This document shows positions 34,119-41,737 of a DNA stretch of 64,000 nucleotides, piece after piece (within the stretch, counting starts at the first letter, position 1; each line of letters opens with the position of its first letter). Source of the stretch: JAICYJ01 sp963737445 (lineage in GTDB: Bacteria > Actinomycetota > Thermoleophilia > Gaiellales > JAICJC01); NCBI GenBank assembly GCA_963737445.1, contig CAVTSO010000009.1:124001-188000 (forward strand). Direction: 5' to 3'. A model generated the notes under the pieces. That model worked only from the letters and a program-made list of their open reading frames with translations, was not told the origin of the DNA and did not search any database. The position numbers and the translations under genes are program-made.

Positions 34119-34574
34119 CTACATTGCCGCCACGGGATGGGCGGGACCTACCCGGGGATTCCAGATGATCTCCCAGAGGTGACCGTCGAGGTCGCGGAAG
34201 TAGCCGGAGTAGATGCCCCATGGGCGGTCGTGTGCCGGGGCGGTGTGCGTCGCGCCGGCGGCCTCCGCCTGGGCGAGCAGCACATCCACGTCCTCCCGGG
34301 TGGCCACCAGGTGGCCAATGCTGAACTCGCCTGACTTCGGCGGCCCGAACGGCACGCCCGCGTCCTTGGCCAGCTCCGTGCGCGGGTACAGCGACAGGAT
34401 CAGCCCGCCATCCAGGTGGAATAGCGCAATCGCGCCGGCCGGGGAGTCGTCGTCGCCGGTGAACTCCGTGCCCACGACGCCGGCCGACTCCAGACCGAGT
34501 CCGTCCCGATAGAACGAGAGCGCTCGATCGAGGTCACGTACCGCCAGGGTGATCACATGAATGCGGGGTTCCAT
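34119..34574 (-). CDS. VOC (glyoxalase/bleomycin resistance) family protein
   Basis: A 151-residue protein with two beta-alpha-beta-beta-beta units: HVITLAVRDLDRALSFYRDG and GEFSIGHLVATREDVDVLLA, ending YFRDLDGHLWEIIWNP. Metal ligand positions look partly kept (His of HVIT, Glu of WEI). The family includes glyoxalases, dioxygenases and antibiotic-binding proteins, so the substrate is open. ATG 34574 (MEPRIHVITLA) is taken rather than an upstream in-frame codon because the domain begins there. Confidence 0.85.
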   Translation of the reverse strand: MEPRIHVITLAVRDLDRALSFYRDGLGLESAGVVGTEFTGDDDSPAGAIALFHLDGGLILSLYPRTELAKDAGVPFGPPKSGEFSIGHLVATREDVDVLLAQAEAAGATHTAPAHDRPWGIYSGYFRDLDGHLWEIIWNPRVGPAHPVAAM

Positions 34575-34714
34575 GTCCTTCGCCGGGGAGATGTCCTGTG
34601 CTCGAGCATGGTACGCCGCCACGTCGTGGTGCTCGCAGCTAGGGAAGCGAGGAGGCGCCGCACGCGCGCCTCGCCTCTGCGACGAGCGTCAGGGTTCGAG
34701 CTGGAGGATGAACT

Positions 34715-34927
34715 CAACCCCTCAACCAGCACCTCGCCCTGGCCCAGGAACAACGTGATGGCGCAGTCGCTTGCGAAGCCCGCCGTGTCCATGAAGGTGC
34801 AGACGCCGTGGAGGTGACCGCGCCTTGCGGTCCCGGCAGCGTTCAACAGTGGGGAGGAGATCACGAACTGGTCACCGAAGAACGTCCGCTTCTGCGTTGA
34901 GTTGCAGGATCGCAGCGTGACCGCCGA
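34715..34927 (-). pseudogene. Remnant of an allene-oxide-cyclase-barrel-like gene
   Basis: One minus-strand frame contains FFGDQFVISSPLLN, HLHGVCTFMDTAGFASDCAI and LFLGQGEVLVEGL. That order (GD-x-F-x-F/I-S, GVCT, Cys, G-G-E/Q-x-x-V-x-G) is typical of small actinobacterial AOC-barrel/dirigent-like proteins. No signal peptide or start precedes it and after LVEGL the frame becomes a Ser run and Arg-rich noise. I call it a fragment; family by pattern only. Confidence 0.4.
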
Positions 34928-34947
34928 TCGTCGCGGTCAGAGGTTGA

Positions 34948-35172
34948 TCAACCCGCGGCGCGGCGGAACCCAGACACGATTCCCTGGCTGCTATGGGCGA
35001 GACGGTCCGCGATCAGCCTGCCACCGTCGTACGTCCCGGCCGTGATCTCGTGGTCCTGCTCGCTGCCGTCGGGTATCCGGATGGTGGCGATGAACGATCC
35101 CGGCCCGACCGCTCTCCGCCGCGGATAGAGCAGGCGCTGGATCTCGTCGTCGGTCAATGGTGACAGTTCCAT
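34948..35172 (-). CDS. Small hypothetical protein
   Basis: A 74-residue ORF, MELSPLTDDEIQRLLYPRRR and ATIRIPDGSEQDHEI, ending VSGFRRAAG. I recognise no family. The evidence that it is real is the promoter: TACTAT at 35179-35184 (reading leftwards) ends 6 nt before the ATG, exactly the spacing seen at strong genes here. A longer in-frame start at 35250 lacks such a box. Confidence 0.5.
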   Translation of the reverse strand: MELSPLTDDEIQRLLYPRRRAVGPGSFIATIRIPDGSEQDHEITAGTYDGGRLIADRLAHSSQGIVSGFRRAAG

Positions 35173-35268
35173 CGCTCCATAGTACCCGTCGCCACAGGCC
35201 GCGACGACCTGCACTACCAATCCACCGGAACACACGTACGCTTGAAGCATCTAGGACGGGAGAACCTG

Positions 35269-35412
35269 TTGGCCCCAGAACGTCCACCCAGGACCTCGAG
35301 CCGCTCACACGGCCCACGGCCGTGTGAGCTCTGCTACCGACCACTTGCGAGCGATGAGGAGCGGTTCTGCCCGTCGTGCAAACGCAAGGCGAAGCAGCTG
35401 GGCCGGATCTGA
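35269..35412 (+). CDS. 47-residue zinc-ribbon-like protein
   Basis: TTG 35269, preceded by GGGAG, opens a small ORF whose core is CELCYRPLASDEERFCPSCK, two CxxC pairs as in a zinc ribbon, with a basic tail KAKQLGRI. The N-terminal 20 residues are Pro/Arg/Ser rich. An 11-bp inverted repeat lies within the coding part at 35304-35328. Likely a nucleic acid- or protein-binding mini-protein; function unknown. Confidence 0.5.
   Translation: MAPERPPRTSSRSHGPRPCELCYRPLASDEERFCPSCKRKAKQLGRI
35304..35328. repeat. 11-bp perfect inverted repeat inside the zinc-ribbon ORF
   Basis: CTCACACGGCC (35304-35314) and GGCCGTGTGAG (35318-35328) are separated by only CAC. It may form an RNA hairpin or be an operator. 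Confidence 0.6.
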
Positions 35413-35492
35413 CCGAAGCGGCGGCCAGGACACACTGCTTCAGGATTACCACGGAGCGTTCAGGGTGACTGCCGCGTGTGCCGATACAGCCT

Positions 35493-35535
35493 GCGGCGCG
35501 CCGCCGGAGGGCACGTTTCGACGGCGGCGCGCCGC
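35493..35535 (+). terminator. 14-bp GC-rich hairpin, probable terminator
   Basis: GCGGCGCGCCGCCG (35493-35506) and CGGCGGCGCGCCGC (35522-35535) pair perfectly with a 15-nt loop and are followed by a T-containing stretch. It lies 80 nt after the zinc-ribbon stop. The rest of 35,413-35,755 shows no gene I can support. Confidence 0.55.
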
Positions 35536-35755
35536 ATTGGTCCCTTGTTCTACACGGCCACCGCCCAGCCTTCCAGGGCGCGCGTGGTGAGCGGCTGACG
35601 GGCAGCGTCACCAACGCGTACGATTCGGCTGTGGATCTGGCGACGAGATAGCGGTCAACGCGGCGATCGCCGCGCGTAATCGGCCGGGCGCTACGGCCGC
35701 GTTGGACGCGGTCTCGGACGCTGCCTGCCACCGCTACCACCTGGAGGTACACGAC

Positions 35756-36220
35756 ATGACTCGTCAGAGCCTGCTCTCCGACGCATGGGACGGAGACAAC
35801 GAATCAGAGGGCACCCGGCATCGAATCTTCTGGCGGCCGGACGACGCCCGGATGGGGGCAACGCTGTACGAACTGGCGCCCGACGCGCCCGGGATGCGGA
35901 TGCACATGCACTTCGGAGCCGAGGAGATGTTCTTCGTCCTCAGCGGTCGTCCCCTGTTCCGGAACCAGCACGGTCAGGAAGAGCTGGCTCCTGGCGACTT
36001 CGTCTTCTGCCCCGAGGGACGTGCCGGATTGCACGCGTTCAGCAACCCGAGTGCGGAACCCGCTCAGATCCTCGGCATCAGCGCCGGCAGCTTCCCGGAC
36101 GTCGTCGCCTACCCCGAACACGGGTATGCATGGGTGGCGACGCGCGATCCCGATCCCGAGCTACTCGCGAGAGGCGGCGACCCCGGCATCATCGCTCGCT
36201 TCGGGATCCCGATCGAGTAG
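35756..36220 (+). CDS. Cupin-domain protein
   Basis: A 154-residue single cupin. Motif 1 reads PGMRMHMHFGAEEMFFVLSG, with the His pair and Glu used for metal binding; motif 2 is ELAPGDFVFCPEGRAGLHAF with the last His ligand. The C-terminus has DPDPELLARGGDPGIIARFG. A small isomerase, oxygenase or sensor is possible; none can be named. GGAGGT sits 9 nt before ATG 35756, a clear ribosome binding site that decides the start. Confidence 0.85.
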   Translation: MTRQSLLSDAWDGDNESEGTRHRIFWRPDDARMGATLYELAPDAPGMRMHMHFGAEEMFFVLSGRPLFRNQHGQEELAPGDFVFCPEGRAGLHAFSNPSAEPAQILGISAGSFPDVVAYPEHGYAWVATRDPDPELLARGGDPGIIARFGIPIE

Positions 36221-36250
36221 ACCGTCCGGCCGCAGGTTACGATCGCTGGT

Positions 36251-36760
36251 ATGACGGGCACCACGAGACGACGGCGGCCGCGCAAGGCCGGCGGCACGCG
36301 CACCGATGCGGAGCGGCGACGGTTGTCGAAGGCTTCGAGAATGCGCGACGGGGCCGTGGAATCCGAGCTGCCGGTGCTGTGGTGTGACGGTGGCTCACGC
36401 GGCAACCCGGGCCCGGCGGCCATCGGGTTCGTTCTGATCGATGACGGCGTCGTGCTCGCGGAGGGTGCGCACCCGATCGGCGTCGCCACCGCGGCGCTGG
36501 CCGAGTACCGGGCGGTGCTGGCCGGTCTCACGGCCGCCCTGGACGCGCAGGTCGACTCGCTCGAGGTGCGCACCGACTCGCGTCTGCTGGTTGCACACAT
36601 GCAAGGCGAGGCACCGGTTCGCAGCGAGCAGATCGCGCTGCTCGCGGACGAGATCAGGTCACTTGCGCCGTGGTTCTCGTTGCTGCGTTACCGCTGGGTG
36701 CCCGAGGCCGAGAACGGCGTCGCGCACCGCCTCGCGCAGCTGGCGCTGCGTCCGGCGTGA
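36251..36760 (+). CDS. RNase H-fold protein with altered last catalytic residue
   Basis: A 169-residue protein with a basic 35-residue N-terminal tail, then the RNase HI fold: LWCDGGSRGNPGPAAIGFVL (first Asp), ALAEYRAVLAGL (Glu), VRTDSRLLVAHM (second Asp). The fourth catalytic site, normally N-x-x-AD-x-LA, reads NGVAHRLAQLAL with His in place of Asp. Activity on RNA-DNA hybrids may thus be reduced or changed. A TACGAT box ends 7 nt before the ATG. The gene faces a minus-strand gene across a long hairpin. Confidence 0.82.
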   Translation: MTGTTRRRRPRKAGGTRTDAERRRLSKASRMRDGAVESELPVLWCDGGSRGNPGPAAIGFVLIDDGVVLAEGAHPIGVATAALAEYRAVLAGLTAALDAQVDSLEVRTDSRLLVAHMQGEAPVRSEQIALLADEIRSLAPWFSLLRYRWVPEAENGVAHRLAQLALRPA

Positions 36761-36778
36761 AGCTGGGCGAACGGGAAC

Positions 36779-36833
36779 GCTGAGCCCCCGCCGACGGGGA
36801 TGCGCGATCCGCCGGCGGGGGGTGCCCCTCAGC
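36779..36833. terminator. Bidirectional terminator hairpin between convergent genes
   Basis: CCCCCGCCG (36785-36793) pairs with CGGCGGGGG (36813-36821), and outside it GCTGAG (36779-36784) pairs with CTCAGC (36828-36833). It separates the RNase H-like gene from the minus-strand gene and overlaps the stop of the latter. Confidence 0.6.
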
Positions 36834-37161
36834 GCGGGCGCACGCCAACCACCGCAGGCCACGCGTCCTTCTGTGCCTCCTCGTAGAACGAGCCGCCGGG
36901 CAGGAAGTCCCCGTGTCGCAGGTTGGCCGCGATGTCGCTCAGCGTCTCGAGCGCACCGGCCTCGAACTGGGCGTCGGCCACCGCCACGGGCACCCCGTCG
37001 TGCTCGGCCCTGCGGTCCCGGTAGCTCTCCAGCCACCGGGCCATGACCAACTGGTAACGGTAGGCGTCCCCGTGCCTGTCGAGCAGCGTGCGGGGGGAAG
37101 GTTCGAACGGCCCCCGCCTCACCTCGAAGTCGAGCAGATCGTCGTCACTCAACACCGGCAC
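36829..37161 (-). CDS. Conserved-looking hypothetical protein
   Basis: A 110-residue acidic protein: LSDDDLLDFEVRRGPFEPSP, YQLVMARWLESYRDRRAEHD and LRHGDFLPGGSFYEEAQKDA. No family recognised, no signal peptide or membrane helix. The start GTG 37161 is backed by a TAGACT box that ends 7 nt upstream on this strand. The codon use is that of neighbouring real genes. Confidence 0.6.
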   Translation of the reverse strand: MPVLSDDDLLDFEVRRGPFEPSPRTLLDRHGDAYRYQLVMARWLESYRDRRAEHDGVPVAVADAQFEAGALETLSDIAANLRHGDFLPGGSFYEEAQKDAWPAVVGVRPR

Positions 37162-37255
37162 GATTTCCAGTCTAGGTCGCGCATGCGCTCGCCGAGTACC
37201 CCGATCGGGGGATGTTCGGAGAGCCCACTGATTCGGGTCGGTCTAGGGTCCCGGC

Positions 37256-37975
37256 ATGGAGTGGCCCTGGGAGATGGTGGAGCGCGATCACGTGATCCAG
37301 GATCCGACCAGCCCGGAGAAGATCCGGCTGCTCGGTGAGTACGTGCGGCTGACCGCCGACAGCCAGGTGCTCGACATGGGCTGCGGCAAGGCGGGTCCTG
37401 CGGTCGTGCTGGCCGAGGCCTTCGGCTGCCCGATCCTCGGCGTCGAGCTGCGCGAGGCCTTCGCCGCCGCGGCGCGGGCGCGCGTGAAGGAGCGCGGCCT
37501 TGAGGCGCTGATCGACGTGCGCACCGCCGACGCGGCCTCGTTCGACCTGGAGCCGGATTCCTACGACGTCGCCATGGCGATCGGCACCTGCTTCATCTGG
37601 GGCCACATCGAGCACGCGGCCCGCGCTCTCGTCCCAGCTTTGAAGCGTGGCGGCTACCTGGCGCTGGGAGAGCCGTACTGGCGATCGGAGCCGCCACAGA
37701 GCGTCGACCGGGAGCCGTTCGTGAGCCTGTCCGAGACGGTGGCCCGCCTCGAGTCTGCCGGCGTGCGCCTGACCGGGATCATCGCCGCCGGCCAGGACGA
37801 CTGGGATCGCTACGAAAGCCTGCACTGGCGGGCGGTCGAGGAGTGGCTGGCAGCCAACCCGGCGCACTCCGACGCGGCGGCGATCCGTGACCGTCATCGT
37901 GCTTCGTTGGCGGCCTACCTGGAGCACCAGCGCCCCTTGCTGGGATGGGCGATCATGGTCGCCCGCAAGCCCTGA
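37256..37975 (+). CDS. Class I SAM-dependent methyltransferase
   Basis: A 239-residue enzyme with motif I VLDMGCGKAGPAVVLAEAFG, acidic loop LGVELREAF, motif II DVRTADAASFDLEPDSYDVA and motif IV-like ALKRGGYLALGEPYW. The substrate cannot be told; small-molecule methyltransferases of this size are common. A TAGGGT box ends 7 nt before ATG 37256. ybdK follows 50 bp later with its own box. Confidence 0.88.
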   Translation: MEWPWEMVERDHVIQDPTSPEKIRLLGEYVRLTADSQVLDMGCGKAGPAVVLAEAFGCPILGVELREAFAAAARARVKERGLEALIDVRTADAASFDLEPDSYDVAMAIGTCFIWGHIEHAARALVPALKRGGYLALGEPYWRSEPPQSVDREPFVSLSETVARLESAGVRLTGIIAAGQDDWDRYESLHWRAVEEWLAANPAHSDAAAIRDRHRASLAAYLEHQRPLLGWAIMVARKP

Positions 37976-38025
37976 TCCCCGGCCCCCAAGTTCCCGCGAC
38001 GGCCGATATGGGGTAGAACCTGCCT

Positions 38026-39189
38026 GTGGCTGACCAGGGAAAGGGCGGAACGCGGTCCAGCGTGCTCGACCATCGCTTCGGCGACGGGCCGCCGCTGACG
38101 GTCGGCATCGAGGAGGAGTACATGCTGGTCGACCCCACCTCCTTCGACCTGGTGTCGGGCGTCGAGCCGCTGCTGGAGATCGCCGCCGAGGGGCCGTTCG
38201 CCGAACAGCTGAAGCCGGAGCTGATGCAGTGCGTGCTCGAGTCGGGCACCGTCGTGTGCGAGACGGTGGGACAGGCCGACGACGATCTGCGTGCGATCCG
38301 GCGGTACGCGGCCGGCCTCGCCCGCGACCACGACATGCGGCTGGGCGCCGCCGCCACGCATCCGTTCTCGCTCTATGAGCACCAGAAGATCACCGCCCGC
38401 GACCGCTACCGGATGCTGATCGAGATGCTCCAGTACGTCGCCCGCCGTGAGCTCGTGTTCGGCATGCACGTGCACGTGGCGGTGCCGACCCCGGAGGCCG
38501 CACTGCAGGTGATGGAGGGGCTGCTGATCGAGCTGCCGGTGCTGCTGGCGCTCTCGACCAACTCGCCGTTCTGGCGGGGCGAGGCGACGGGGCTGCAGTC
38601 GACCCGGGCCATGATCTTCGCCGCGTTCCCGCGCAGCGGCATCTCGCCGCGGTTCGAGAGCTACCAGGACTACGCCGATGCCGTCGGCTTCATGGAGGCG
38701 ACCGGTGCGATCGGCGACTACACGCACCTGTGGTGGGACGTGCGGCCGCATCCGCGCTTCGGCACCGTGGAGCTGCGGGTGATGGACGTGCAGACCCGGG
38801 TCGAGGACACCGTGGCGCTGGCCGCCTACGTGCAGTGCCTGGTCAAGCAGATCCTCGACGAGGTCGAAGCCGGGCGGCCGCCCGTGGCCTACAACCGGAT
38901 GCTGCTGTCCGAGAACAAGTGGCTGGCCGCCCGCTACGGGCTGGACGCGCCGCTGATGGATCTGGCGGCCGGCAAGCGCATCAAGATGGCAGCACGCACG
39001 CTGGCCAGGCGACGGCTGCGCGAGCTGCGTCCGATCGCCCGCGAGCTGGACTGCGCCCGCCAGCTGGCGCGGATCGAGTGGATGATCGAGCACGGCACCG
39101 GAGCGCAGCGCCAGCTGCAGGTATGGAACGCCAACCACGACCTGCACGAGGTGGCCGAGGAGCTGGCGGACGCGACCGAGGCGGTTTAG
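38026..39189 (+). CDS. ybdK: Carboxylate-amine ligase, YbdK/glutamate-cysteine ligase 2 family
   Basis: A 387-residue member of the GCS2 family. It shows LTVGIEEEYMLVDPTSFDLV, MQCVLESGTVVCETVGQADD, FGMHVHVAVPTPEAAL, PFWRGEATGLQSTRAMIF and HPRFGTVELRVMDVQTRVED, the acidic metal sites and His of the family. Members have weak gamma-glutamylcysteine synthetase activity or join other carboxylate-amine pairs; the real substrate is unknown. GTG 38026 is supported by a TAGAAC box ending 6 nt upstream. Confidence 0.92.
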   Translation: MADQGKGGTRSSVLDHRFGDGPPLTVGIEEEYMLVDPTSFDLVSGVEPLLEIAAEGPFAEQLKPELMQCVLESGTVVCETVGQADDDLRAIRRYAAGLARDHDMRLGAAATHPFSLYEHQKITARDRYRMLIEMLQYVARRELVFGMHVHVAVPTPEAALQVMEGLLIELPVLLALSTNSPFWRGEATGLQSTRAMIFAAFPRSGISPRFESYQDYADAVGFMEATGAIGDYTHLWWDVRPHPRFGTVELRVMDVQTRVEDTVALAAYVQCLVKQILDEVEAGRPPVAYNRMLLSENKWLAARYGLDAPLMDLAAGKRIKMAARTLARRRLRELRPIARELDCARQLARIEWMIEHGTGAQRQLQVWNANHDLHEVAEELADATEAV

Positions 39190-40352
39190 GCAAGCCCCCG
39201 CGCAGGCCGGGTCACGGCCAGCGTGAGTAGCCCCAGCAACGCGGCGCCGGCGCCCAGCGCGAACACGGCGCCCGGCCCGACGGTCTGCCAGAGCACGCCG
39301 GCCACCAGGCTGGCCGCCACCGCCGCCGCGCCCGTGGCCAGCTTGAACGCGCCCTGCCCGGTGGCCCGCAGTGCGGCCGGCGACAGGTCCGATACCAGCG
39401 CCTTGCTGACGCCGTCGGTGGCCGCGATGTAGATCCCGTAGATCGCCATCAGCGGCCACACGACGGCGCCGGAGCCGGCCAGCCCGAAGCCGGCGTAGAC
39501 GCCCGCGAAGACCAGCAGCCCGACCGCCAGCACGCGGCGCTTGCCGATGTGGTCGGAGAGGTGGCCGAGCGGCCACGACAGGCTCGAGTAGAGCGTGTTG
39601 TAGAGCGCGTAGGAGAGCACCACCGCCGTCACGCTCAGTCCCAGCTCCTTCGCGCGTAGCAGCAGGAACACGTCGGCCGAGTTGCCGAGCGAGAAGACGG
39701 TCCAGGCGATCGTGAACGACCAGAACGGCCGGCCCATGTCGGACAGCCTTTGGGGATCCGGCTGCGCGGCCGGCTCGTGGGGCCGGGCCGGGATGTCTCG
39801 GATCCGCCGCAGCGCGAACATGCTCAGGATGGCGGGCACGATCGCCGCGGCGATCACCTGGCGGAACGACAGCCCGGCCTCGAGCAGGGCGAGGGCGATC
39901 AGCGGCCCGATCACCGCGCCCAGCGAGTCCATGAAGCGGTGGAACCCGAACACGGAGCCGGTCCGGGACGGGTCGCTGGAGTCGCGCAGCAGGGCGTCGC
40001 GGGGAGCGGTGCGGATCCCCTTGCCGGTGCGGTCGACCACGCGTGCGCCCATCACCCAGCCCCAGGCGGGCGCGACCGCGACCAGCGGCTTGGCGACGTT
40101 GGACAGCGTGTAGCCGGTCCAGACGAACGGCATGCGCCGGCGGATCCGGTCGGAGCGACGGCCCATGGCCAGCCCCACCACCTGGGCGGCAGCGTCGGCG
40201 GCGCCCTCGACGGCGCCCACCGCGGAGGCGGGAGCGCCCAGCGTGATGGTCAGAAACAGGGGCAGAATCGGATAGAGCAGCTCCGACGAGGCGTCGTTCA
40301 GGAGGCTCGTCCAACCCATCGCCCACACGTTTCTGGTGATGCCGAGTCTCAC
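39186..40352 (-). CDS. MFS transporter
   Basis: A 388-residue major facilitator protein with about twelve helices. The signature loop between helices 2 and 3 reads GLAMGRRSDRIRRRMPFVWT and its counterpart in the second half PLGHLSDHIGKRRVLAVGLL. It starts VRLGITRNVWAMGWTSLLND. The substrate is not evident. GTG 40352 is chosen because TACAGT (40361-40366, reading leftwards) ends 8 nt before it; this box overlaps the -10 box of glnA on the other strand. Confidence 0.88.
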   Translation of the reverse strand: MRLGITRNVWAMGWTSLLNDASSELLYPILPLFLTITLGAPASAVGAVEGAADAAAQVVGLAMGRRSDRIRRRMPFVWTGYTLSNVAKPLVAVAPAWGWVMGARVVDRTGKGIRTAPRDALLRDSSDPSRTGSVFGFHRFMDSLGAVIGPLIALALLEAGLSFRQVIAAAIVPAILSMFALRRIRDIPARPHEPAAQPDPQRLSDMGRPFWSFTIAWTVFSLGNSADVFLLLRAKELGLSVTAVVLSYALYNTLYSSLSWPLGHLSDHIGKRRVLAVGLLVFAGVYAGFGLAGSGAVVWPLMAIYGIYIAATDGVSKALVSDLSPAALRATGQGAFKLATGAAAVAASLVAGVLWQTVGPGAVFALGAGAALLGLLTLAVTRPARGLA

Positions 40353-40360
40353 CGGCGGCA

Positions 40361-40370
40361 ACTGTAGACT
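40361..40370. promoter_or_regulatory. Overlapping divergent -10 boxes of glnA and the MFS gene
   Basis: ACTGTAGACT holds TAGACT (40365-40370) facing glnA and, on the other strand, TACAGT (40366-40361) facing the transporter. Polymerase can hardly occupy both at once. Confidence 0.45.
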
Positions 40371-40406
40371 GCGCGCTCGTTTTCGGGTCGATCGTCGAGG
40401 AGGGTC

Positions 40407-41732
40407 ATGGACAAGCAGGAAGTGCTCGAGCGCTGCCGGCGCGACAACGTCGCCTTCGTGCGGCTGCAGTTCACGGAGCCGTACGGTGCCGTCAAGAACG
40501 TGTCGATCCCGGTCGAGGAGCTGGAGAAGGCGCTCGACAACGAGCTGATGTTCGACGGTTCGTCGATCCGCGGCTTCAAGCGGATCGAGCAGTCGGACAT
40601 GTACTTCCTGCCCGATCCGGCCACCTACGCGCTGCTGCCGTGGCGCGGCAACGGCGACCGTAACACGGCGCGGATGATCTGCGACGTGGCCGACCCCGAC
40701 GGGCAGCCGTTCGCCGGTGACCCGCGATCGAACCTGAAGCGGGTGTTGAAGCAGGCGGAGGACATGGGCTACACGATGCAGGTGGGCCCGGAGGCCGAGT
40801 TCTTCCTGTTCCGGCTGGACGGGGACGGCAACCCGACCGTCGACCCGCACGACGCCGCAACGTACTTCGACGTGGCGCCGATGGACAAGGGCGAGGACTG
40901 CCGCCGCGACATCGAGCTGACCCTGCAGCAGATGGATTTCCACCTCGAGGCGGCGCACCACGAGGTGGCGATCGGCCAGCACGAGATCGACTTCCGCCAC
41001 GGCGACGCGCTCAGCACGGCCGACAACCTGATCACCTTCCGGATGGTGGTGAAGGTGATCGCGGCCCAGCACGGCATGCACGCGACGTTCATGGCCAAGC
41101 CGCTGCACGGCGAGAACGGCTCCGGCATGCACGTCAACCAGTCGCTGTCGCGCGGAGACGAGAACGCGTTCCTGGACGAGAGCGACGACCTCAAGCTCTC
41201 GACCGACGCCTACAGCTACATCGCCGGCATCCTCAAGCACCTGCCGGCGATCACGGCGGTGGCGAATCCCACCGTCAACTCCTACAAGCGGCTGCTGCCG
41301 GGGTACGAGGCGCCGGTCTACATCGCGTGGTCGCCCGGCAACAGGTCGGCGGCGATTCGGGTGCCTGCCAAGCGCGGGCGCTCGACGCGGATTGAGCTGC
41401 GCACGCCGGACCCCACGGCCAACCCGTACCTGGCGCTGGCCTGCATGTTGCAGGCCGGCCTGGACGGCATCACCAAGGGGCTGACGCCGCCGGAGCCGGT
41501 CAACCGCAACATCTACGACCTCACGGAGGAGGAGTCGGCGGAGCTCGGCATCAGCAGCCTGCCGCACGACCTGCCGGGGGCGCTGGCCGCGCTCGAGCAG
41601 GACGCGGTGATGCGCCAGGCGCTGGGCGAGCACATCTTCAGCGAGTACCTGGCGCTGAAGCGGGCCGAGTGGGCCTCCTACAACGAGCAGGTGCACCGGT
41701 GGGAGATCGACCAGTACATGGATCGCTTCTGA
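40407..41732 (+). CDS. glnA: Glutamine synthetase type I (alpha-like, no adenylylation loop)
   Basis: Forms glutamine from glutamate, ammonia and ATP. The 441 residues carry MFDGSSIRGFKRIEQSDMYF, VGPEAEFFLFRLDGDG, GQHEIDFRHGDAL, NGSGMHVNQSL and PGNRSAAIRVPAKRGRSTRI. The Tyr-containing adenylylation segment of GSI-beta enzymes is absent and the size fits GSI-alpha, so control should be by feedback rather than by GlnE. A GAGGAGGG ribosome binding site and a TAGACT box at 40365-40370 precede the ATG. The GNAT gene starts 5 nt after it. Confidence 0.96.
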   Translation: MDKQEVLERCRRDNVAFVRLQFTEPYGAVKNVSIPVEELEKALDNELMFDGSSIRGFKRIEQSDMYFLPDPATYALLPWRGNGDRNTARMICDVADPDGQPFAGDPRSNLKRVLKQAEDMGYTMQVGPEAEFFLFRLDGDGNPTVDPHDAATYFDVAPMDKGEDCRRDIELTLQQMDFHLEAAHHEVAIGQHEIDFRHGDALSTADNLITFRMVVKVIAAQHGMHATFMAKPLHGENGSGMHVNQSLSRGDENAFLDESDDLKLSTDAYSYIAGILKHLPAITAVANPTVNSYKRLLPGYEAPVYIAWSPGNRSAAIRVPAKRGRSTRIELRTPDPTANPYLALACMLQAGLDGITKGLTPPEPVNRNIYDLTEEESAELGISSLPHDLPGALAALEQDAVMRQALGEHIFSEYLALKRAEWASYNEQVHRWEIDQYMDRF

Positions 41733-41737
41733 TCGAG

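Noticed and set aside
29998..35755. Integrated element with att site at tRNA-Leu
   Set aside because: No integrase, no second copy of the tRNA 3' end and no phage genes were seen; only decay is visible.
37915..40326. 803-codon minus-strand frame across ybdK and part of the MFS gene
   Set aside because: Shadow frame: no family motif, Arg/Gly/His-rich composition, and it overlaps two well-supported genes.
39186..41696. Very long minus-strand frame (836 codons) running through glnA
   Set aside because: Only the part up to 40352 is a real protein (MFS). The rest is the mirror of the glnA codon pattern in high-GC DNA and has a His/Arg/Leu-rich shadow composition.
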